This document shows, piece by piece, positions 55,999 through 64,000 of a stretch of 64,000 nucleotides of DNA. Within the stretch, counting starts at the first letter, position 1. The number at the start of each line of letters is the position of its first letter. The notes under the pieces were generated by a model that was given only the letters and a program-made list of their open reading frames with translations, ran no database searches and was not told where the DNA came from. A program made the position numbers and the translations under genes. The DNA comes from Theocolax elegans (Eukaryota; Arthropoda; Insecta; Hymenoptera; Cerocephalidae), in the NCBI GenBank assembly GCA_026168455.1, contig CM047426.1:48679589-48743588 (forward strand), written 5' to 3'.

Positions 55999-57885
55999 AT
56001 TATATAGTATCTAAATAAAATAAGTAACAGAAATAAGGGGTTTATAAAACTGCATGAACAAATTATATCAGATAAGTATTTGCATAACCTTAAATTTATA
56101 TTTTGTTTATGTCAAGAAATTGATTCTTTGTTTCTCCATTTCAGCATAACCAATGTGTGAACACTTAGATATACATTATTTGCAGTATAGGGATAAAATT
56201 ATATCAACAAGTGTTTTCTTATGTTCACTGTATTTGTGCTTAGTGTGATATTATGTGGTTGAAGTTATTTTATTTGTATTTGTGAAAGTTTTACAAACCT
56301 CAATATGCTCCAGTGGAATAAAAATCATCTTTTCCATAAGGTTTGACATCGCACAAAGCTTTATAAACTTTGGAGTCTCCATCTCCAATATAATTAGCAT
56401 ATTTTATGCCATAAAGTGATTCAGCTCTTTGAAACATTTCTACAATTCCATCTACTTCCATCTTGCCAGAACTACCAGTGTGGTTCGCAGAGCAATTAGT
56501 TTGATGTATGTTGTATCATTCTCTATATTCTTCTGTGCCTTCTTCTGGTCGCAATTCACATGCTCTGCAAATAGATTGCTTTGGAGAAACGTCAATTCCT
56601 TTTCCATTCTCATGCAGTGTCAAACTTGCAACACCTTGAAGAGAATTGGATCCTCGCTTCCACCAAGAACTATCATCTGATACACTTATATGGCAATTCT
56701 GACTCGTTGAATCATATATTTGCTCGATAGCTGCTTTCATAGACTCTTTACCAACTTCTTTACAAATATTTTCTATCTCTGTATTAATAATGTCATAATT
56801 ACTGTGAGAATTATATAATAATACTCGGCAAATCCATATTTCCACGAAAAGTAACCAGCATGCCCATGACCAAGAGTTCTCATTATGTGCACTATACGCC
56901 AATTTATTTCATAAGCATTACTTTCTCTTCAACTTTTCTGCTCGAATCAATAACAAATACCTTATAACAGTTTGTACTTGTTATTATTTTATTTCCCAAA
57001 CCTCTCACATCAAATTTAACTGTACCATGACAATCTGACAAACTAAAAATTCTTCTAATATTGGGAAAAGTAGTGATATATCCATAATTCTATTTTGTGT
57101 GCTACTTTCTTCAATGGTATCAGTTTTTAACTTTTTACTTGATCTGGATTGTAGCTTTGGTGTTGTGAATTCCATCGATGTTGATGGAAGTGCATCGTAG
57201 CTGATTCTTACTGATGTTGATAATTTTTTTATGAGCAGATGTACCAGGTATTCTATTCCTTGAGTCTGGCATTTTTTTACTGCTCCTTTTTTGTATAAAT
57301 TTATAATTAATTTTTTAAAACTAATAAAATTTATAGTCAAAAATATACTTTTAATTTAAAATCCACTGAGTATTTACTAAAATAATGTAAATACTTTATC
57401 AATGCAGACAATATTTACTTCAAATAGAACTGTACGTATTTGTGCATGTATATTTAAGGAATCATTTATTTATTATTTATATTAAGTTTAATATAAATAA
57501 TAAATAAATGATTTGATTATTTATATTTATATCATTTATTTATATTAAGGAATCATTTATTTATTAACTGTTATATTTGAATCGTATGGTAAAGTAGATT
57601 TCTACTTTACCAAACTCTACGCTTGATAGTTGCTTCGTTTAATATACTTGTATATAAACGTCGAAAACCTCGCAATTATTATTTTAGTTAAATTAAAATA
57701 AAATGTTTTTTTGCAAAAATAATTTTAGAGAAAAAATGTCCATTAATGCTTACTTTATTCAATTATAAGTTGTGAAAAAATTTTTTTTTTTTTCAAATTT
57801 TGGGATAATGTTTTATATAAGAAATACTTTTAAAAAAGTTAATAAAAAAAAATCGATTTTTTGAGCAGTTAAGCCAGGCTTGACC
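55714..57885 (-). mobile_element. TTAA-flanked DNA transposon, main piece
   Basis: It starts at the inversion breakpoint and ends CCAGGCTTGACCCCTTAA (57,868-57,885). The terminal inverted repeat GGGGTCAAGCCTGG (with flanking TTAA) matches the end at 53,998. A transposase remnant lies on the minus strand. CT-rich and GA-rich inverse runs (55,766-55,787 and 55,842-55,856) and a (TA)n run (55,967-55,993) are present. A TTAA target and G-starting ends fit Kolobok-type elements better than piggyBac. Confidence 0.7.
56290..57340 (-). pseudogene. transposase of the 'Mutator-like transposase domain' family, broken
   Basis: Segments in different minus-strand frames follow in order: an N-terminal part with Ser/Lys-rich sequence (57,340-57,060); LSDCHGTVKFDVRGLGNK; RTLGHGHAGYFSW; the core HISVSDDSSWWKRGSNSLQG (56,730-56,640) with an acidic pair followed by W-x-RG; SICRACEL; then NCSANHTGSSGKMEVDGIV and YIGDGDSKVYKAL near 56,350. 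This series (SDDxxW-RG-SLxG, CxxC, SGxME, GDGDSK) is that of transposases common in arthropods and often annotated as Mutator-like. At least four frame changes and several stops are present, and the C-terminal part is lost. Confidence 0.7.
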
Positions 57886-58838
57886 CCTTAAGCTATGTGT
57901 GCCAGCAATGTAAGGTCGAGCAACAAGCTCCCACAGGTTTAATGGGTCACCGTCAATCCGACAGACCATGGCTGGTGGTAGCAGAAGATATCACCGGCTC
58001 GTTTCCACGTTCTAGCCGAGGATACGAATACATCCTAGTATTCCAGGCTTTATTCACCCGCTGGATTCAAGTAATCCCGATAAGAAAAGCTAACACGAAG
58101 ACAATAGTACGCGAGCTTCACGAACGAGTGCTAAACCGGTTCGACATTTCGGAAGTTTTTCATTTGGACAACGGGACCGAGTTTAAAAATAAACTCATAC
58201 ACGAATACCTCGAAGCCGAGTCTACCATTCGACGATACCTCCTTATCACGCACAGGCCAATCCAGTCGAGAGGGCCAATCGGACTCTGAAGACAATGGTG
58301 GCGTCGTATATCCAGGATAAGCTCAGCGACTGGGACGACAAGCTGCCAGAGTTAGTCTTTCCACTAAACACAACGGCGCAAAGTTCTACTGGGTGGGCCC
58401 GGCTATGCTGAACTACGGTCGCCAACCCGAAGCACCTAGTACAGCTCGTCGAGAGCAAGACCGGCTTGCCCAGCAACAATTTGAATTCCAGAAGCTGCAG
58501 GATTGGAACGACAAAATCAAACAGTTGCCAAGACTGCACGAGAATGCAAATTGTCAATCGGTTGCCAGTAAAGCTCGGCAAGTCGAAATCTTCAACTCGC
58601 GACCAAGGCCAGCACAATTCGAGGTAGTAGATCTGGTGTGGAATCGCAACAGGATCTTCTCGTCCAGCGCACAAGATATCTCGACAAAGCTGGCTCTCAG
58701 GTATACGGAACCATATATGATCAAGGAGACCAAGAAGTATCTCATGTAGAGCATTTGAAGAGATTTGTCCCCGAAGCAGATGCTGAGTCAACAGGTGACG
58801 AGCAATGTGAGCAATCTCAGCTGCCGAGGGATCAATAG
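57886..58838 (+). pseudogene. pol: Gypsy-C: integrase
   Basis: It starts at the TTAA with the cysteine half of the HHCC finger (VCQQCKVEQQAPTG). The core has VVAEDITGSF and HLDNGTEFKN (two catalytic Asp); the third, Glu-containing region near 58,255-58,290 is in a shifted frame. After another shift, AMLNYGRQPEAP and the C-terminal domain (FEVVDLVWNRNRIFS, ISTKLALRYTEPYMIKE) follow. The last open part ends VEHLKRFVPEAD...SQLPRDQ at a TAG (58,836-58,838). Adding the minus fragment at 53,999-54,505 would give the gene's RNase H, so one gene now lies on both strands. Confidence 0.8.
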
Positions 58839-59300
58839 GCGATATGCGACTAGCCTGTAGCGAGAGAATCCTCCCCGGCGAGGGAGAATAATCCGTGCGA
58901 GACGTCGCGTACGTCCTTAGATAGGCCCCGCGCTCCCATACCACCACGTGGTCGTTTCTGGAAAGCAAACGCGATCATGAAACGCCGATGCCCAGTAAGG
59001 CAACATACTGATGTATAGCCTGAAAAGGTTTGCCTAAGACGAGGACGGGTGCGTCCTTCTGAAGGCTAAGCGAAAATAGACCGTTTGACACAATGTACCA
59101 TAGCCTGAGATTTTTAGTTAGTTCCTTAGAAAGGCTTCCCCTGCACGATTCAACACAGCTGAGCGCCATACAACTCCACTCCTTTATTCCGCCCACGTAA
59201 AGTACGGATGACCGGGACTATCTCGGCCATAAAAAAAACTGAGCTAGGTTGATGCCTAACACATTGATCGCTGCTGACGTACCTCGCCTCTGGCATACCG
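58839..59300 (+). other. probable 3' non-coding or LTR part of Gypsy-C
   Basis: Moderately G+C-rich and not coding. GAGGGAGAATAA (58,880) could be a degenerate polypurine tract. No second copy exists in the window, so an LTR cannot be confirmed. Confidence 0.35.
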
Positions 59301-59982
59301 GCGGTCGTCCTTGTCACGTCTTTTTTACTTTTCTTATGTCTTCCTTGTCTTGACTGTGACGGTTTTTTGGACTACAGAAATTTCCAGAGTTCACATGTAT
59401 CTATCTCTTTTCTTGCGATTCAACTCTTTCTATGTTCTTGCTTGTTGTTTCGGTTTTATTTTTTATTTTTGTTCATTTTCTCTTTTGTTTCTTATTTCTT
59501 TATACTTTTTAGGGAAGTACGACATCCTACTCTTCATTCTTCTCTCTTGTCTCTTCCTTGTCTTCCTACTCTTCCTTCTTCTCCCTTCTTCTACTAGCCC
59601 TACTTTTACCTTATGTCCCTTTATTTACCTACTCTAAAAGAAGGAGTTTCTATCTAGCGTCCTTTCATAATTTCTTTAGTTCTTTCTCTTTCATCGTCAT
59701 TCATTGTTCGATCGTTCCATTGTCATTTTTCCTTTTTCATCGTCATTCATTCTCCTCAATTACTTTTTTCCTAAGAAGATTTGTTAGTTTCTATCCTATC
59801 GCTTTGTGCGAGAATTTACCTTGATTATCTCTGTATCTATTTCCTTTCCTATTCATCCATTTATTAATTTCAATGAAAGCTCTTTCTATCCTAGCTATTT
59901 TCATTTACTCCCTTCTCCTTTATGCTTTTCCTTTTTCTCTTATCTACTTTACTTTCCGGAATATTATGTATCTCTACTCTTC
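59301..59982 (-). other. pyrimidine-rich stretch, likely 3' UTR of the LINE
   Basis: Long C/T runs (TTCTTCTCTCTTGTCTCTTCC type). The overlapping open frames (59,311-60,051) give Ser/Leu/Phe-rich low-complexity products and are not called. On the minus strand this is an A/G-rich trailer directly after the LINE reading frame. Confidence 0.5.
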
Positions 59983-62827
59983 TCACTCATTCTCTTCCCT
60001 GATCGCTTCTATTTGAGTTTTCTCCTCAATTTCTACTATATCAGCAACTAAGTCTCGTTCTAAGATTTCCGTAGCATCCTTTGCAAGCAAGATTTCTTTT
60101 GTCATCCTTGTCAGACTGTTAGTCCCTTCCTTTGTTTCCAGTAAGGCTTTAACATTTCTCTTTTCTGCCTCTATCTCCTGCAGGTGTTTTAGTCTTATGT
60201 GTTTGTACTTCACGCATTTCCATATTGCGTGTTCTGGGGAGTCTACTTCTCCGCAGCTGCATAGGTCCGACTCGACAAAGTTAAATCTCTCTATAAAATG
60301 AAAAATTCCATGTCCGCTAAGAATTTGCATTAAGAATTTGCTAGGTTTAAGCCACGTCTTGTTCTTTCTTTCTTCTACGTTTGGCATAATCTCATATGTA
60401 TGTCTGCCCTTTATCGAATTACCCCACCTAGACTGCCATTCTTTCCTCACTTCCTTATCCAATTCGCATCTTGCTATATATTTTCTCCTCTAATCCTTGC
60501 CTGGTAGCGGGTTCTCCACCGTCTGGTATGTATAATCCATGTATTGACAGTTCCTATTCTTTCTTATATAATATATTCCTATTCTTTTCTCATATTCCAG
60601 ATCTGTCGGTAGGTGTCCCGTTATCTGGTTCTGTACGCTCCAGTTGTTTTCATTAGAGCAAATCATTGAGACATTATGAGTTTTTTCTTTTGGACATTAC
60701 TTGCGAGTTTAAACCAGCCTGCTGCTGCTGCGTATGTTATGATTGGGATGTAGACCCTTTTATATATTATTTCTAGAGAGCGATAGCCTAAACCCCATTC
60801 GTCTCTGGCTAGTTTTGCCAGCTTTTAGAAAATTCCTTTGGTTTTCATTGAGATCTCCGTAACATGATGTTGCACATTGAAACCTTTGCCAAATGAAACC
60901 CCCAGATACTTGGCTGGTTCTTGTCTTTTAATGCTCTTTCCATTTATCTTAATACTGGGTAACATTTTTCGTGAAATGTTCCCTTGGCTAAAAACATGTC
61001 ACATTTATCTGGTGCATGTTTCATTTTGACCTTTTTGTTCTATTTCTCAATCATGTCAATTGCAACTTGTTCTCTTAGTCCCAATTCTCTCCTGGAGTCT
61101 CCTTCTACTATTATTGCCTGATCATCGGCATAGGCTATCGTCTCATGTCCTTCTCTTTCTAATGCGTGAAGTATTTCATCAAACACTATGTTCCATAAGA
61201 TGGGTCCCAATAGGGACATCCTTTTGTCACTTCTTTACTTGCAAAGTTGGCACCTTCGGATATAATTACTTTCCTATTACAGAGGTAATCCCTAATTATT
61301 CCGTACAGTCTCCAGGGGTATCTCATATCTCTTAGCTTTTCCAGTACTCCTGGCCACCATACGTTAACAAACGCTCCTTTAATGTCAAGAAACATTATCA
61401 TGACGTATTTCTTATTGAATTGCTTAACTTTATTAACTACATAGACTATCGCATCTTCTGTGAATCTGTTCTTCTTAAATCCATATTTGTCTTGTCTGAA
61501 AGGCTTGGCTCTACGATTTTTTCCAATTTCTTAATAATTAGCCCTTCCAGTATTTTGCCTAGTATTGACAAGAGACATATTGGTCTATACAAACTTAGGA
61601 GATTTGGGTCTTTGTCGTTTGCTTTCTTTAATGTAATGACTTTTCGGATTTTCCACATATTCGGAAAAAGGCCATTTTTTAAACAGCTATTGTATATCTT
61701 TAGCAGATACTCGCCGACTACGTCCAGAGCGATTCTAACAATGTCAGATCGAAACAGTCTATTCCCGGAGCTGTACCTGGCTTCATTTTCTTTACCACTT
61801 GTGCCATTTCTGTTACTATAAATTCCTCCGCTCCTCTGTATTCGTCTGTGTACCTATTGTTTTGCAGCCATATATTTGCTTGCTCTTGTTTTCCTGTGTT
61901 TAATTCATCGCCCGGAAACAGTCGGTCGAGTATCTGTTTTGCCGTTTCTTTCCAAGTCAATGTGTATCCATTGTCTGTCAAAATATAACTTGCGATGTCT
62001 CTAATCCTTGCCTTTTTAGCAGCCAGTTTATATGGTAAGCTCCATGGGTTGTCATTGCCTTGTTTGGTTACGAACTCTTCCCATTTATGGGCTTTTGTCG
62101 AGTCAATTAGTCTTGTATACTGCCTCTTGGCAGATTTATATATCCATTTCCTATTTTCTATCTGTTCTGGATTTCTCCCCTTTTGAAATTGCCTCCTCAG
62201 TATATTTGTGTATTTTTTGGCCAGTGTCAGTTCTTCATTCCACCACGGGACTTTCTTGTTCGATGTGTTTTTAATGGGTATGGTTTTGTCACATGCCATC
62301 TTTATCCCGTTAGTCATGCTTCTCAAGCTGGCGATCGTCGAGCCTGTATCGTGATAGTTTAGAATTGGTTTCCAGTTTTCTGTCAGAGTGTTTACAAATA
62401 AACCCCACTTTGCCGTGCTTACCATGTAACGCCTCATATTTTCACGATTTCTGTATCTACCACCTGTAGTTATTTCGCCTATTTTGAACGTTATGGTTCT
62501 ATGATCGCTGGAGGTCCAATTCTTTTGAACTTTCCAGTTATGTATTCTTTCGGTCATATTAGGCGAGGCTATTGTTACATCAACATATCCATCTCCAACC
62601 TCGTTTGCAACAGTTGCAATACTATTAGGGTCATTTATTACACTCCGATTATTCTGGATTATAAACTCTTCTAGTTTTTCTTTTTTTGCGTCAGTTTCAA
62701 CTGGACCCCACAGGGCAGATCTGGCATTAGAATCAATACCAATTTTAAAGTTTTTTCCTTGCAGTGCATTTATTATTGTTTGCAGCGTATTAGAGAGATT
62801 CCACAGAACTTTTGACTTTAAGGTCAA
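59983..62827 (-). pseudogene. R1-like LINE: endonuclease end, reverse transcriptase, C-terminal region
   Basis: The top frame (62,827-61,718) has the end of an APE endonuclease (GIDSNARSALWG, TSSDHRTITF), VPWWNEELTLAKK, and the RT entry KPGTAPGIDCFD. Next come YRPICLLSILGKILEGLI (61,446-61,658), the palm Asp in FLDIKGAFVNV (61,390), and AYADDQAI near 61,130. The C-terminal part (60,462-59,983) has LSGHGIFHFIERF followed by a CCHC-like finger (CSCGEVDSPEHAIWKC). At least four frame changes break the gene. The 5' end is lost at about 62,827, typical LINE truncation. It differs from the LINE at 17-19 kb. Confidence 0.85.
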
Positions 62828-64000
62828 AAGAAAATTGAAAATTTATTTTAAAGGCACATCTTTGAAACTTATCGAACCATTTCTAAATAACAGTAGTAGC
62901 ATAAAAAACATGGGGCCCCTCATTTTTTTTAAAAAATTTTTTTGTAAAAAATCAAAAACAATTATTTTAATGTAAAACATACTACTTTTCATCAAAAAAA
63001 TAAAATTTTACATTTTTCTTTTAAGTTTAAGGTAAAATGTTGAAAAATTTGATAAAATATGTAGCATAATATGTGTTGGAAAGAAAAATTTTGTAACACA
63101 AAAATATCATTATAATAAAATTTTATTTTAAGCAATTAATAATTTTTCAAACAAAAGAAATGTAACAAAATATATAATATATACAAACATTGTAACTAAT
63201 ACAAAGATTTTTTGAATTATAATTCCTACCTTTAATTTAAGTTCCATTAATGTGTGTGTATTTGTGTTTAAGTATTACAATTACAAATATTTACTATAAG
63301 ATGATTAAATACCTTATTTTCTCGAAAAGTAAGAATTTCATTTTGTTACATTTTTCGTAAGTTCGTTTCAGGCAAACAAAGAAGAATTTTATGTAAAGTA
63401 TTTTAAAACATGTTTTTTAAAAGGTTAATAAAAAAGAGCAATAACTTTTATAACCATTGATAACATACTATCGATGTGCTGACGAAAAGTACGATTTTTT
63501 TCAATGGGGGGCGCATACGTGTACCCAACTTTGCGAGGGTACAATTTTTTTTCTGTAAGTAGCACACTTACAAACCAAACGCGATTTTATTTGTCTGCTC
63601 AATAAATGTCATTTTCCATGAAGAAAATTTATGAGAATAATTAATTTTTTTTTTTCAGAGCTAAAAGTAAAATAAATTAGTTTTTTTTAAATAGTGGTTA
63701 CGGATATTCATAAAATAAATTAATCTATGTAGGTTGAAGCACACCTCTAAAACTTTTACATTATATTCTGTGATATGTGAAGATTATATTAAAAATTATC
63801 CAAACCATTTTTAATAAAAGTTTTTTTTTATATAAACCTAATAAAGCAAAAAAGTAGAGTGAGTAACACAAAGAATTAATTAAAATGCGATAAATTATAA
63901 TTTTTTTAAGTAATATATTATATATTATTAATATAATAAATAACGGTTACTATACTTTGTGACTTTTTTCTACAAGGAATGATTTTTTTAATATGATGAA
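62828..64000. other. A+T-rich non-coding stretch
   Basis: No gene or RNA recognised. Only homopolymer runs and a short G+C-richer patch near 63,505-63,540 (GCGCATACGTGTACCC). Confidence 0.6.

Noticed and set aside
58246..58968. 240-codon minus-strand frame
   Set aside because: It lies opposite the Gypsy-C integrase, whose motifs are clear on the + strand.
59311..60051. Membrane protein genes with Phe/Leu/Ser-rich products
   Set aside because: Pyrimidine-rich LINE trailer read in several overlapping frames; no conserved feature.

Overview
The window is A+T-rich eukaryotic DNA that consists almost entirely of nested, decayed mobile elements. I found no ordinary host gene I would defend. An arthropod, probably an insect and possibly a hymenopteran, is suggested by three things: a nuclear copy of mitochondrial DNA with the ancestral insect order cox1-trnL-cox2 (30.2-31.2 kb); an insect-type envelope-carrying Ty3/Gypsy element; and R1-like LINEs, tRNA-derived SINEs and a Polinton-type polymerase. 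Clade assignments are from protein motifs read by eye, with no database search.

Layout. 1-7 kb: A+T-rich, non-coding, with small repeats. 7.2-14.6 kb: a Polinton/Maverick (adintovirus-like) remnant on the + strand: an array of repeated acidic exons, a broken protein-primed B-family DNA polymerase, a broken packaging ATPase and an intact small basic protein. 14.8-17.1 kb: a large palindromic element. 17.1-19.3 kb: an R1-like LINE fragment and a tRNA-derived SINE head. 19.4-26.3 kb and 49.4-50.0 kb: one T/C-rich satellite with a repeat period near 585 bp, split by the next element. 26,281-49,418: an LTR retroelement of 23.1 kb with two 755-bp LTRs and a 5-bp target duplication (GTCGG). It reads on the minus strand as gag, pol, env. 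Inside it are a 5.9-kb foldback element with 108-bp hairpin repeats, mitochondrial DNA, a 0.67-kb palindrome and a SINE. 50.0-58.8 kb: parts of two related Gypsy elements plus a TTAA-flanked DNA transposon, rearranged by an inversion that left a 1.03-kb inverted duplication. 60.0-62.8 kb: a second R1-like LINE on the minus strand. 62.8-64 kb: nothing recognised.

The most interesting object is the pol gene of the 23-kb element. Between RNase H and integrase it carries a long charged linker, a small BAH/Tudor-like segment, an OTU-type cysteine protease domain with its Asp/Cys/His motifs intact, and a segment resembling a macrodomain. These domains lie in one reading frame broken by four stop codons and one SINE. 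OTU and macro domains reverse ubiquitin and ADP-ribose modification in many viruses, so this looks like an errantivirus-type element that acquired (or inherited) counter-defence enzymes inside its polyprotein. That function is inferred.
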